From JANNXY01 sp031409775 (GTDB lineage: Bacteria > Patescibacteriota > Minisyncoccia > Phycocordibacterales > CAIZIN01), in assembly GCA_031409775.1 (NCBI GenBank), contig JANNXY010000001.1, forward strand, positions 1-29,749: a stretch of DNA of 29,749 bases, written 5' to 3'. The position numbers were made by a program, and so were the translations under genes. Under the pieces are notes generated by a model, which did no database searches, was not told the origin of the DNA, and worked only from the letters and a program-made list of their open reading frames with translations. Of the stretch, positions 1 to 7,851 are shown in pieces (position 1 is the stretch's first letter; each line of letters opens with the position of its first letter).

Positions 1-83
1 TTCTTGAGTGAACCCTTTCCTTCTTAACAAATGAATCTCATCTCGATCAATTTTGGTTAAACGCTTTTGTTTCTTTTTTTCAT
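1..83 (-). CDS. Partial unknown gene running off the left edge, frame broken at an A7 run
   Basis: On the minus strand an ATG at 83-81 sits exactly 6 nt after an extended -10 (TGT TACAAT, 98-90), the same geometry as most leaderless starts in this window. The ATG frame stops after eight codons. A one-base change in the seven-A run (74-80) instead opens a charged frame to the window edge, with residues like KRLTKIDRDEIHLLRRKGF. That composition looks protein-like and could be the start of a helix-turn-helix or other small protein, but I do not recognise it. Possible explanations are a sequencing or assembly indel, ribosomal slippage on the A run, a phase-variable gene, or chance. The product cannot be judged without the sequence to the left. 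Confidence 0.3.
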
Positions 84-89
84 CTAGAA

Positions 90-98
90 ATTGTAACA
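90..98 (-). promoter_or_regulatory. Extended -10 for a leaderless start at 83
   Basis: On the minus strand the motif reads TGT-TACAAT and ends 6 nt before the ATG at 83. No clear -35 is visible. The matching geometry elsewhere in the window is the main support. Confidence 0.4.
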
Positions 99-147
99 GA
101 AATACAGAGAAATATATTAAAACTTAAGTTTAAGTTGCCAAAAAGAA

Positions 148-411
148 ATGTCAAAACCAAATATCAAAGAAACAGGCAAAACTGCAACCATCTGGTGGGT
201 CGAAGCTCAAAATGAAGCAACAAGGCAATCGCTCGGAGTGCGATTCAATGCCCGCCCCCAATACAAGGCAGTGCAATCCGCTGAGAAAAGGAAAAATTTG
301 TTCCAAACAACTTACGATGAAGTGGTAAAGTTAAAAAAATCATCATTCCACAATTGCAGCTTCTACAAACAAGAAGGCGAGGGAGGAGAGATAGTGCCGG
401 CCGAGGCATGA
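148..411 (+). CDS. Small hypothetical protein, 87 aa
   Basis: I do not recognise a family. The protein is hydrophilic and mixed-charge, with no signal peptide, membrane segment or cysteine cluster (one Cys near residue 70). It has two adjacent tryptophans near residue 17 and many lysines and glutamines. The ATG at 148 has only a purine-rich stretch (AAAAGAA) in front of it and no convincing Shine-Dalgarno. A TATATT at 113-118 could be the -10, giving a leader of about 23 nt. The best evidence that it is a real transcribed gene is a near-perfect intrinsic terminator whose loop contains its TGA stop. It is isolated from the glycosyltransferase downstream, which has its own promoter after the terminator. 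Confidence 0.5.
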   Translation: MSKPNIKETGKTATIWWVEAQNEATRQSLGVRFNARPQYKAVQSAEKRKNLFQTTYDEVVKLKKSSFHNCSFYKQEGEGGEIVPAEA

Positions 412-428
412 AATAACCTCGGCTTTTT
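400..428 (+). terminator. Intrinsic terminator overlapping the stop codon of the small gene
   Basis: A 7-bp perfect stem GCCGAGG (400-406) / CCTCGGC (417-423) with a 10-nt loop is followed by five T (424-428). The TGA stop (409-411) of the upstream gene lies in the loop. Confidence 0.85.
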
Positions 429-430
429 AA

Positions 431-459
431 TTGGCTAAATGGACAAAAAATCGTAGTAT
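431..459 (+). promoter_or_regulatory. Promoter of the glycosyltransferase gene (leaderless)
   Basis: The -35 is TTGGCT (431-436), followed by a 17-nt spacer and the -10 TAGTAT (454-459). The -10 ends 6 nt before the ATG at 466, so the predicted transcript starts at or next to the start codon. The promoter begins immediately after the T run of the preceding terminator. Confidence 0.65.
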
Positions 460-465
460 AAGGTA

Positions 466-1461
466 ATGAAAATCCTCATAGCTACAGGAATATACCCGCC
501 GGATCTAGGAGGCCCAGCAGAGTATGCTGTGGGGCTCGAGGATGCCTACCGCCGGATGGGGCATAGCGTGGTCGTGAAGGCGTTCGGGAAGACCGAGCGG
601 GGGATGCCGTCGGGGCTACGACATGTCTACTATATGTTGCGATGTCTGTGGGCGTTTGTGACTGCAGATAGGGTAATCGTGCTCGATACATGGAGCGTGG
701 CGCTGCCTATCGCAATGCTGTCGTCGGTGTTCCACAAGGAATTCGTGATACGGACCGGTGGGGACTTCCTCTGGGAGTCATATGTAGAGAGGACGGAGAA
801 GCCCGTGCTACTGCGCGAGTTCTATACACAGGACAATGTAGATGACTTTACTTACAAAGAGCGATTTATATTTAATAAGACCCGCTCTATCCTACGCAAA
901 GCGAAAACTATAATCTATAGCACAGACTGGCAGAGGCAGATATGGCAGAAACCGTATCTAGTAAATATAAACAAGACTCGGGTTGTAGAGAACTACATAG
1001 GCGAGAGGATACCTGCACTACCGCCTGCGACCAAGTCGTTTGTCGGATCGACGCGGGCGGTTGCCTGGAAGAATATAGCTACGCTCGAGGACGTGTTCGC
1101 ATCACGGGAAGTCTATGTCTGTGGCGCCAGACTCGACTGCGAGCGCGTACCGCACGATGAGTTCATAGAGAAAATCCGCAAGTCATATGCGGTGATACTG
1201 GTATCCCTGGGCGATATAAGTCCCAACATGATCCTCGATGCTGTGCGATGTGGCAAGCCGTTTATCTGTACTCGCGAATGTGGGCTGTATGACAAGCTAA
1301 AGTCGATCGGGCTATGGGTGGATCCGCAGAATCCCGAAGATATAAGGGATAAGGTGGTGTGGCTATCTGACGAGAACAACTATCATGACCAATGCCTCAA
1401 GGTCGCAGTATATAGAGAGACTCATAGCTGGAGTGATATAGCCAAGGAAATAATTAAATGA
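466..1461 (+). CDS. Glycosyltransferase, GT-B fold (GT1/GT4 type)
   Basis: Probably transfers a sugar from an activated donor to a cell-surface glycan or lipid at the cytoplasmic face of the membrane; donor and acceptor cannot be told from sequence. The N-terminus (MKILIATGIYPPDLGGPAEY) is the glycine-rich start typical of group 1/GT4 enzymes, with the GGPAEY acceptor-side loop. The C-terminal half has a pattern (SPNMILDAVRCGKPFICT, about residues 248-265) resembling the donor-binding helix, though the usual E-x7-E is not obvious. At 331 aa it is somewhat shorter than the usual 350-400. Its base composition is GC-richer than the next gene. It overlaps rnhB by 4 nt (ATGA), so the two are translationally coupled. 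The start is fixed by the leaderless promoter. Confidence 0.85.
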   Translation: MKILIATGIYPPDLGGPAEYAVGLEDAYRRMGHSVVVKAFGKTERGMPSGLRHVYYMLRCLWAFVTADRVIVLDTWSVALPIAMLSSVFHKEFVIRTGGDFLWESYVERTEKPVLLREFYTQDNVDDFTYKERFIFNKTRSILRKAKTIIYSTDWQRQIWQKPYLVNINKTRVVENYIGERIPALPPATKSFVGSTRAVAWKNIATLEDVFASREVYVCGARLDCERVPHDEFIEKIRKSYAVILVSLGDISPNMILDAVRCGKPFICTRECGLYDKLKSIGLWVDPQNPEDIRDKVVWLSDENNYHDQCLKVAVYRETHSWSDIAKEIIK

Positions 1462-2060
1462 AATACAAATATCTAGTCGGTATAGACGAAGCAGGTCGGG
1501 GACCGCTAGCAGGACCTGTGGCAGTAGGGGTGTTTGTTATTAAATATAATTCTAAGCCATCTATACTAAAGCATGTAAAAGACTCCAAGAAATGTTCGCA
1601 ACAATTGCGAGAGGAGTTATTTGAAGAGATAGTTGCAAGTGATAAGTTGAAAGTTGCTAGATATGCGGTAGGATTTTCTTCAGCGAATTATATAGATAAA
1701 TACGGTATAGTTCCCGCAATTAAAATCGCAATGGAAAAGGTTCTAGGTAAATTGGAAAAGGAATTAAAATTTAAGCCAAGTGAATGCCGGGTGATGCTCG
1801 ATGGGTCACTCAGAGCGCCCGATAGATTTATAAATCAGCAGACAATTATAAAGGGCGATGCCTTGGTCCCCGTGATCTCCGCTGCGTCTATCTGTGCCAA
1901 GGTCATGCGGGATAATTATATGAAAAGAGTTGCAAAGAAATTTCATGATTATAAATTCGAAGTTCACAAAGGTTATGGGACCAAGCTTCATAGAACATTG
2001 ATCACGAAGCATGGACCAAGCAAGGAGCATAGGAAAACTTTCCTAAAGAATTTGTTATAA
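1458..2060 (+). CDS. rnhB: Ribonuclease HII
   Basis: Cleaves the RNA strand of RNA-DNA hybrids and removes misincorporated ribonucleotides from DNA in the cytoplasm. The family signature GIDEAGRGPLAGP is at residues 8-20, giving catalytic Asp10 and Glu11. Asp115 (LDGS) and Asp134 (KGD) complete the acidic set, followed by SAASICAKVMRD near 141-152. Length (200 aa) is normal. An AAGGA about 9 nt before the ATG gives a Shine-Dalgarno, unlike the leaderless genes around it, consistent with translation from the glycosyltransferase transcript (4-nt overlap). Its TAA stop lies inside the -10 hexamer of the next gene. Confidence 0.96.
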   Translation: MKYKYLVGIDEAGRGPLAGPVAVGVFVIKYNSKPSILKHVKDSKKCSQQLREELFEEIVASDKLKVARYAVGFSSANYIDKYGIVPAIKIAMEKVLGKLEKELKFKPSECRVMLDGSLRAPDRFINQQTIIKGDALVPVISAASICAKVMRDNYMKRVAKKFHDYKFEVHKGYGTKLHRTLITKHGPSKEHRKTFLKNLL

Positions 2061-2061
2061 T
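2053..2061 (+). promoter_or_regulatory. Consensus extended -10 of the FAD oxidoreductase gene, across the rnhB stop
   Basis: The motif is TGT-TATAAT, a perfect extended -10, ending 7 nt before the ATG at 2069. The rnhB stop TAA (2058-2060) is inside the hexamer. No good -35 is seen, which extended -10 promoters tolerate. Confidence 0.65.
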
Positions 2062-2068
2062 ATTATTT

Positions 2069-3442
2069 ATGAAAATCAACAAGTCTCCATGGCTGCACCA
2101 GCTGGACAAAGATAGGAAAATAATTAAACCCGATAAAGACGTCGAGACTGATGTTGTCGTCATAGGTGCAGGTATCGCTGGGATATCGACTGCATTCTTT
2201 TTACTTAAAAACACAGACAAATGCGTAGTGGTCGTAGACAAATTCAGACTCGCGCATGGTGCGACAGGCCACAATGCCGGGCAGGTTGTGACGTATTTCG
2301 AGAGACCGTTTCATAGTATCGTAAAGGAATTTGGGGAGAAGAAATCTGCAGACGCACAGAGGTCGATAGAGGCGACATGGGATGACCTGAGCGATATGTA
2401 TACAGAGGCGAACCTGAGTATCCCGTTTGCGAGGTTCATGGGATATGACGGATACACAACATATAGCCAAGTTCTAGAGAACCTAAAGGACGATCTACTA
2501 CGCAAGCGCCTCGGTCTGCCATCACACGGAACGCTCATATCCGAGCATGCGACATTTATCGACAAGCTCACGCCAGAGTATAGCGAAGTCTATCAGATCG
2601 TAGGGCAGAGCGAGGTAAGTAGACTGCTCGAGACTGAGGATCCGAGTTTCGTAGCAGTAAGTAAAGAACAAAAAGGTGTTATAAACTCTGCATTGTTTAC
2701 CCAAGAAATCGCTCTGTATCTAGGCAAGCAGTTCGGCGATCGGTTTACTCTGTACGAAGATACCACGGTAAACAAAGCCGTGCTCCGAAGTGACTCTGTA
2801 ATCCTCGATACATGTAATCACGAGATCAGGGCAGAGAAGGTCGTGCTATGCACCAACGGCTTCGAGAATTTCTCGATATTTGATGCGCGTGGTCTCGAGA
2901 TAGACAGCAGGTTCCACGAAGAAGTTACCGGTATAGTGGCGCGTATGTCAGGGTATCTAGAAAAGATGAACAAACAGCCGACGGCGATAAGCTACTATGT
3001 CGAGCCGGAGGATGGGTTCGCCAACATGGAGGATCCGTATTTCTACCTCACTCGCAGAATGTATGAATACGAGAAGGGGCAGGAGCATAACCTCATCTGC
3101 GTAGGAGGTCCACAGCATTCTATCGCTGATCGCGAGGAGTATCTGTATGAGTTCGATTACCCAGAGGAAGTACTGAAAGAGATCGATGAATTCGTAAAGA
3201 AAGTCTATGATGCAGATCCCAACCGCAAGATCGAGTATCAGTTTACTTGGCACGGGCTTATGGGCTATACGAGCAACATGATCCGCATAGTAGGAGCAGA
3301 GCCAGAGAATCCTAACCTCCTTTACAACCTAGGCTGTAACGGTGTGGGTATTCTCCCGTCTATATTTGGCGGCAAGCGTATATCCCAGATAATCCGTGGC
3401 GACAAGCTCGAACCGATGATATTTGATCCCAAGTATGATTAA
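2069..3442 (+). CDS. FAD-dependent oxidoreductase, DAO family
   Basis: A flavoprotein of the D-amino acid oxidase (DAO) superfamily, which oxidises amines, amino acids or similar small molecules; the substrate is unknown. The dinucleotide-binding motif VVVIGAGIAG (Gly33, Gly35, Gly38) is followed by a short acid/basic loop near 55-60. GHNAGQ (about 67-72) resembles the glycine oxidase/gamma-glutamylputrescine oxidase subgroup. The C-terminus contains NLGCNGVGILPSIFGGK, typical of the last FAD-contacting segment. At 457 aa it is a normal length. No signal peptide or membrane helix is visible. It is followed after 2 nt by a tRNA-Leu gene on the other strand. In such a reduced genome its role could be scavenging or detoxification, but that is inference. 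Confidence 0.85.
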   Translation: MKINKSPWLHQLDKDRKIIKPDKDVETDVVVIGAGIAGISTAFFLLKNTDKCVVVVDKFRLAHGATGHNAGQVVTYFERPFHSIVKEFGEKKSADAQRSIEATWDDLSDMYTEANLSIPFARFMGYDGYTTYSQVLENLKDDLLRKRLGLPSHGTLISEHATFIDKLTPEYSEVYQIVGQSEVSRLLETEDPSFVAVSKEQKGVINSALFTQEIALYLGKQFGDRFTLYEDTTVNKAVLRSDSVILDTCNHEIRAEKVVLCTNGFENFSIFDARGLEIDSRFHEEVTGIVARMSGYLEKMNKQPTAISYYVEPEDGFANMEDPYFYLTRRMYEYEKGQEHNLICVGGPQHSIADREEYLYEFDYPEEVLKEIDEFVKKVYDADPNRKIEYQFTWHGLMGYTSNMIRIVGAEPENPNLLYNLGCNGVGILPSIFGGKRISQIIRGDKLEPMIFDPKYD

Positions 3443-3444
3443 AG

Positions 3445-3528
3445 TGCCCAGAGAGAGAATCGAACTCTCAAGATGTTGCCATCGCGTGATTTTGAGTCAC
3501 GTGCGTCTACCAATTCCGCCATCTGGGC
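3445..3528 (-). tRNA. tRNA-Leu (anticodon CAA)
   Basis: The minus strand folds as a class II tRNA. The acceptor stem is GCCCAGA/TCTGGGC with discriminator A, the D-loop contains AATTGGTAGA, and the anticodon stem CGTGA/TCACG has loop CTCAAAA (anticodon CAA, reading UUG). A variable arm GATG-GCAA-CATC and T-arm GAGAG/CTCTC with loop TTCGATT complete it. The 3' CCA is not encoded. It is transcribed convergently toward the FAD oxidoreductase, whose stop is 2 nt away. Confidence 0.95.
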
Positions 3529-3537
3529 ATAGCTGGA

Positions 3538-3565
3538 AATATAGCATATTTTGGCGTTTTCACAA
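3538..3565 (-). promoter_or_regulatory. Promoter of tRNA-Leu
   Basis: On the minus strand the -35-like TTGTGA (3565-3560) is followed by a 16-nt spacer and extended -10 TGC-TATATT (3546-3538), about 10 nt before the mature 5' end. The same TGC-TATATT is used upstream of rpmG. It lies back to back with the parB promoter. Confidence 0.6.
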
Positions 3566-3578
3566 TTCTTGGTAGAAT
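3551..3578 (+). promoter_or_regulatory. Promoter of parB (leaderless)
   Basis: TTGGCG (3551-3556) could serve as -35 with a 16-nt spacer to TAGAAT (3573-3578), which carries an extended TGG at 3570-3572. The -10 ends 6 nt before the ATG at 3585. Confidence 0.65.
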
Positions 3579-3584
3579 AACCTT

Positions 3585-4643
3585 ATGCAATTTTTTAATG
3601 ATTCTATTTTCTGGATTGAAGTAGAGAAAATCAAACCCAACCCTTATCAACCTCGACGTGAATTCGACCCAGTTCGCTTGCAGGATCTATCGGACTCGAT
3701 CCGGATGTACGGTATACTCCAGCCGCTCGTAGTGACTCGCAATGAAGTTATAAAAGACGATGGCGGTATCGCTGTCGAATACGAACTCATATCAGGTGAG
3801 CGCAGACTAAGAGCTTCCAAGCTCGCAGGACTTCGCGAAGTACCTGCGCTCATAAGGAGTAATACGGAGGATGCTAAGGTCAAGCTCGAGCTCGCGATTA
3901 TAGAGAACCTCCAGCGCGAGGACCTCAACGTCGTAGAGCGTGCTCGCGCATTCCAGAGGCTTGTAGATGATTTCAGCTTTACGCATGCGCAGGTGGCGCA
4001 GAAGGTCGGCAAAAGTCGCGTCTATGTCACCAACTCTCTGCGTGTCCTCGGCCTGTCCGAAGAAATACTCAATGCTCTAAGCGAAGGCAAGATTAGCGAA
4101 GGTCACACAAGGCCACTACTCATGCTCGAGAGTCGCCCCGAGGAGCAGATGGTTGTATTCAAGGAAATTGTATTTAAGAAGCTAACAGTCCGCGAAGCCG
4201 AGCAGATCGGGCGCAAGATCGCATTCGAGAGGGCTCGCAAGAAAGAGCGCATGCCCGACCCAGAGCTCGTAGAGATCGAAGAAAAGATCGCAGAGTCACT
4301 CGGTACCCGAGTCCATGTCGAGAGGCGCGACAAAGGTGGTCAGCTCGTTATCGATTTCTTTACCAATGACGACCTACGTACGATCATGGAGCTTGTTCAG
4401 AGTAATATGAAGAAGAACCCCAACCATATGATGCAGAAGTTCGAAGAATCCGGAGGACATCTGGAGCCCGACAATGTTCGTGGAATGACTGCCGAGGAAG
4501 CGCTCGAGCAGGTGATGCAAGCTCGCGAAGACAAATGGATGGCCAAAGAAGAAGTGAAACTTTCTGATGACAGGCCAGCAGTAGAAGTCGAAGCAGATAA
4601 TGAATCAGAAGACTTGTATTCGATCAAGAATTTCTCAGTGTAA
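3585..4643 (+). CDS. parB: ParB/Spo0J-type chromosome partitioning protein
   Basis: A DNA-binding CTPase that loads at parS and spreads as a clamp to drive chromosome segregation with ParA. The N-terminal ParB/sulfiredoxin-like domain has IKPNPYQPRR (16-25), the CTP-binding GERRLRA (71-77) and ENLQRED (107-113). A helix-turn-helix follows at about 131-156 (FTHAQVAQKVGKSRVYVTNS). The length of 352 aa is above the usual 280-300; the C-terminus ends in an acidic tail rich in Asp/Glu. No parA lies in this window, and I saw no copy of the canonical parS palindrome. The start is set by the leaderless promoter. The TAA abuts the topA stop with no bases between. Confidence 0.93.
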   Translation: MQFFNDSIFWIEVEKIKPNPYQPRREFDPVRLQDLSDSIRMYGILQPLVVTRNEVIKDDGGIAVEYELISGERRLRASKLAGLREVPALIRSNTEDAKVKLELAIIENLQREDLNVVERARAFQRLVDDFSFTHAQVAQKVGKSRVYVTNSLRVLGLSEEILNALSEGKISEGHTRPLLMLESRPEEQMVVFKEIVFKKLTVREAEQIGRKIAFERARKKERMPDPELVEIEEKIAESLGTRVHVERRDKGGQLVIDFFTNDDLRTIMELVQSNMKKNPNHMMQKFEESGGHLEPDNVRGMTAEEALEQVMQAREDKWMAKEEVKLSDDRPAVEVEADNESEDLYSIKNFSV

Positions 4644-6887
4644 TTACTTCTTTGCTTTCTTCTGAAACCCTCTTGGCTTCTTGGCTATTGCGAGGAGAGC
4701 GAGGGCTTCTTCGAGTGTAATAGAATACGGATCAAGTGGTGCCTTGATCGAGCGGAAGTTGCGAGCTTCGCCTACATATGGTCCGAACATGCCAACATTG
4801 GCGATCACATTTTCACCGCTCGTAGGATGAGTTCCGAGGATTCGTGGTAAAGATAGGTACTTTACAGCATCAGCGATGGTGACTTCTGCTGGGTTCTTGC
4901 CTTTGGGGATACTAGACATGCGGGGTTTCAGCTTCTTTTCTTTTATTTTCTTCTTGCCGGTTTTGGTGATTGTTTCTTCTTTTACTACCTTGGCTTCGCC
5001 CATCTGGACATATGGGCCGTATGGTCCGGCTTTGACATATATTGCTTCGCCTGTCTCTGGATGGAGACCTATAGGTGTGTCAGGCTTGATCTCTGTACCG
5101 TCGATCATGAGCGCGCCGTTACAGTCGGGGAATCGGTCGCAGGATAGGAAAGTGCCGTTTTTCGAAAGCTTTATTACCATGCCACTGCCACAGGTCGGAC
5201 AGACGAATTTGGGATCGGCTTTGCCGAGGTTCGTAATCTTCTCAGCATCTTTGCTCGCAGTCTTCACATCGACAGTAAACGGGGTGTAGAAGTCACGCAG
5301 AGTTTTCTCGTATTCGGCATTACCGTTGCTTATGTCGTCTAGCTTGTCTTCCATCGAAGCGGTGAATGTATCTGAAATATAGTCAGGAAATGTTTTCTCG
5401 AGAAATGTCGAAACGACGTCACCGGTGTCAGTTGGCTTGAGTGCTTTATTTACCTTTTCTACATAACCTCTTTCTTCTATCGTTCTGATAATGGACGCAT
5501 ATGTCGAAGGGCGTCCGATGCCGCGCTTCTCGAGCTCTTTGATAAGCCCTGCTTCGCTATAGCGTGACGGTGGTTCGGTCTGCTTCGCTGTATCTGTGAG
5601 TTCTAGGAGCTTTAACTCCTCACCTACATTTACTATAGGTAGGATAGTGTCTTCACCACGAGCATCGGGGTCAGCTTTGAGCCAGCCATCATATAGGAGG
5701 CGTGAGCCGTTGGTAGAGAAGTCGGGGATCTGCCCGTCTGCGACATTTACAGTGATCTTGGTACGCATCATGCGTGCATCACTCATCTGGGACGCTATTG
5801 TGCGTTGCCAGATCAGATTGTACAGACGCTTTTCTTCGGGAGTTGAGCCTTGGTCGTCTTTGGAGATATTGGTAGGACGGATCGCTTCGTGAGCTTCTTG
5901 GGCATTTTTACTTTTGGTTTTAAAAGATCTGCTTTCATAATAATTAGCACCGTAATTCTTGTTCACATAAGCCGCTATGGCTGTGATAGCAGATGCAGAT
6001 ATAGTTGTCGAGTCAGTTCGCATATATGTGATAAATCCCTTCTCGTATAGCTTCTGTGCGATACGCATAGTGCTCGATGGGGAGAACCCGAGCCGTGTAG
6101 ATGCAGTCTGTTGTAGAGTAGATGTGGTAAATGGTGCACGTGGGGAGCGCTTGGTTTCTGTCTCATCTACACCCGCAACAACCCATTTGCCAGACTTGCC
6201 CAAGTCGAGGATCTTGTGAACAAGTTTCTGATCTCTCGGTTCTTTGGTACAGGCTAATTCGAATTTGTTTCCCTTTTTATTTTCTACATTTGCCTTGATC
6301 ACCCAGAAGTCTTCGGAGACGAACGCTCTGATCTCGCGCTCGCGTTCCATGATGATGCGCAGCGCAGGCGACTGCACGCGGCCAGCTGATAATCCATAAC
6401 GAACCTTCTTCCAGATGAGTCCAGAGAGATCATAACCCACGAGTCTGTCGAGCACTCGGCGAGCTTCCTGAGCCTTGCGCAGATCAGTATCGATAATGCG
6501 GGGGTGTTTCAATGCTTCTTCGATCGCTTCTTTGGTAATTTCGTGGTAGGTTACGCGCTTGATTGTTGCTTTGATTTTATTTTTCTTGTCCCTGAGGAGT
6601 TGCTCCAAATGCCACGCTATGGCTTCACCTTCACGGTCCGGGTCAGTCGCCAGGAGGATCTCGTCAACACCTTTGGCTAGATATTGAATTTCTGCTATCA
6701 CTTTCTCTTTGCCTTTGGAGATCTCGTAGTGGGGGACAAAGCCTGCGGGGATGTCGATCGCTTGTTTGTTGCTCTTTGGCAAATCCCGTACATGTCCAAC
6801 AGACGCGGTCACGATATAGTCGGAGCCCAGGTATTTGCCTATTGTTTTCGCTTTGCTAGGCGATTCTACGATCAGCAATTTCTTCAT
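4644..6887 (-). CDS. topA: DNA topoisomerase I (type IA)
   Basis: Relaxes negatively supercoiled DNA by cutting one strand and passing the other through. The Toprim domain starts with LLIVESPSKAKTI (4-16) and has the metal-binding TDPDREGE (81-88). The active-site Tyr is Tyr288 in GFITYMRTDS. After the core there is one four-cysteine zinc ribbon (CPTCGSG ... LSCDRFPDC). Two zinc-less topo C-terminal repeats follow, recognisable by GPYGPYVQMGEA and GMFGPYVGEARN, and then a Lys-rich tail. Length of 747 aa is usual for a bacterial topA with a short C-terminus. The start ATG is preceded by overlapping TATATA-like -10 candidates within 15 nt. It lies downstream of dprA on the same strand, an order common in bacteria. 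Confidence 0.97.
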   Translation of the reverse strand: MKKLLIVESPSKAKTIGKYLGSDYIVTASVGHVRDLPKSNKQAIDIPAGFVPHYEISKGKEKVIAEIQYLAKGVDEILLATDPDREGEAIAWHLEQLLRDKKNKIKATIKRVTYHEITKEAIEEALKHPRIIDTDLRKAQEARRVLDRLVGYDLSGLIWKKVRYGLSAGRVQSPALRIIMEREREIRAFVSEDFWVIKANVENKKGNKFELACTKEPRDQKLVHKILDLGKSGKWVVAGVDETETKRSPRAPFTTSTLQQTASTRLGFSPSSTMRIAQKLYEKGFITYMRTDSTTISASAITAIAAYVNKNYGANYYESRSFKTKSKNAQEAHEAIRPTNISKDDQGSTPEEKRLYNLIWQRTIASQMSDARMMRTKITVNVADGQIPDFSTNGSRLLYDGWLKADPDARGEDTILPIVNVGEELKLLELTDTAKQTEPPSRYSEAGLIKELEKRGIGRPSTYASIIRTIEERGYVEKVNKALKPTDTGDVVSTFLEKTFPDYISDTFTASMEDKLDDISNGNAEYEKTLRDFYTPFTVDVKTASKDAEKITNLGKADPKFVCPTCGSGMVIKLSKNGTFLSCDRFPDCNGALMIDGTEIKPDTPIGLHPETGEAIYVKAGPYGPYVQMGEAKVVKEETITKTGKKKIKEKKLKPRMSSIPKGKNPAEVTIADAVKYLSLPRILGTHPTSGENVIANVGMFGPYVGEARNFRSIKAPLDPYSITLEEALALLAIAKKPRGFQKKAKK

Positions 6888-6950
6888 AATTTATATACCT
6901 ATATATCCAGTATTACACGCATTTTCAATTTTTGGCAAATTTGGGAAAAC

Positions 6951-7817
6951 TTAAACCCTCCTGATCTCCCCATATTCCTCCTTTATCATACCTTTGATCT
7001 CGAGCATCATTAGGAGGCCTTGGATCTCGTGGATGGGGAGGTCGATAGAAGTGATCAAATCATCTTTGGGAGTTGGGCTCGAGAGGGCGTCGATTATTTT
7101 CTTTTCGTCATCACTTAATTCTTTGTATTTCTGCGCTGATACATCCTCGCCTTCTAGTCGTACGATATGGAGCGCTTCGAGCACGTCGGCGGCATTGCGT
7201 ACGGGGGTTGCGCCAAGCCTCATGAGCATATGCGGACCCTCGGTGGTACTAGAAAATATCGATCCTGGCACCGTGAGTACATCGCGGTTGTAGTCTGTGG
7301 CGAGCCGCGCGGTGATGAGCGTGCCTGACTTTATCTCTGCTTCTATTATTAATACCGCATCACAGAGGCCGGCCATGATGCGGTTACGCTTGGGGAACAT
7401 CCAGAGCTGGGATTTGGCATCCTCGGGGAATTCTGATAGCAATGCTCCGCCGGTGTGGAGTATCTCGGAAGCGAGTTTCAGATTTGCTCGCGGGTACATA
7501 GTTTCTTTGCCCAATCCGGAGCCTGGGACAGCAATTGTCTTCAAACCTGCAGCCATGGCGGCTTTGTGAGCCAATGTGTCGATACCGAGCGCAAGTCCAG
7601 AGACTATGATGATGTCTTCGCCTGCAAGCCCGCTTATGATGCTTTCGAGAGCTTGCTTGCCATACGGAGTATGCGATCTAGACCCTACAACACAGAGCAA
7701 TTTACTTTCTGGGTTCCAAATTTCTCCACGAATGTAGAGCTCTTTGGGAGGTTCGGGGATTTCTCGGAGTTTGTTTGGGAACTCGGACTTTTTCAATTGG
7801 TGGATCGGGAAATTCAT
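6951..7817 (-). CDS. dprA: DNA-processing protein DprA
   Basis: Binds incoming single-stranded DNA during natural transformation and loads RecA. The Rossmann-like domain is clear: KLLCVVGSRSHTPYG (about 39-53), VSGLALGIDTLAHKAAM, the PGSG and YPRAN segments, and the long FPKRNRIMAGL signature. A C-terminal winged-helix domain (from about residue 235) is retained. The N-terminal SAM-like domain of longer DprA proteins is missing, which explains the 288 aa length. Patescibacteria commonly keep dprA with comEC and type IV pili, so DNA uptake is plausible. The ATG has a leaderless promoter 6 nt away and lies 34 bp from the divergent serS start. Confidence 0.95.
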   Translation of the reverse strand: MNFPIHQLKKSEFPNKLREIPEPPKELYIRGEIWNPESKLLCVVGSRSHTPYGKQALESIISGLAGEDIIIVSGLALGIDTLAHKAAMAAGLKTIAVPGSGLGKETMYPRANLKLASEILHTGGALLSEFPEDAKSQLWMFPKRNRIMAGLCDAVLIIEAEIKSGTLITARLATDYNRDVLTVPGSIFSSTTEGPHMLMRLGATPVRNAADVLEALHIVRLEGEDVSAQKYKELSDDEKKIIDALSSPTPKDDLITSIDLPIHEIQGLLMMLEIKGMIKEEYGEIRRV

Positions 7818-7823
7818 TTATTT

Positions 7824-7829
7824 ATTATA
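7824..7829 (-). promoter_or_regulatory. -10 of dprA (leaderless)
   Basis: The minus strand reads TATAAT, a perfect consensus, ending 6 nt before the dprA ATG at 7817. It overlaps the serS promoter region on the other strand. Confidence 0.65.
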
Positions 7830-7841
7830 CTGTGATATTAT
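7826..7841 (+). promoter_or_regulatory. -10 region of serS
   Basis: Two candidates overlap here: TATACT (7826-7831) and TATTAT (7836-7841). They predict leaders of about 14 or 4 nt before the ATG at 7852. Both fall in the 34-bp gap shared with divergent dprA. Confidence 0.45.
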
Positions 7842-7851
7842 TTCATTTAAT

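Noticed and set aside
3495..3502. Possible parS near parB (GTCACGTG)
   Set aside because: The match is only the centre of a parS-like palindrome and lies in the tRNA-Leu anticodon arm, which explains the symmetry.
7744..7851. N-terminal extension of serS from ATG 7744
   Set aside because: The 36 extra residues overlap dprA, do not resemble SerRS, and precede the predicted transcript start.
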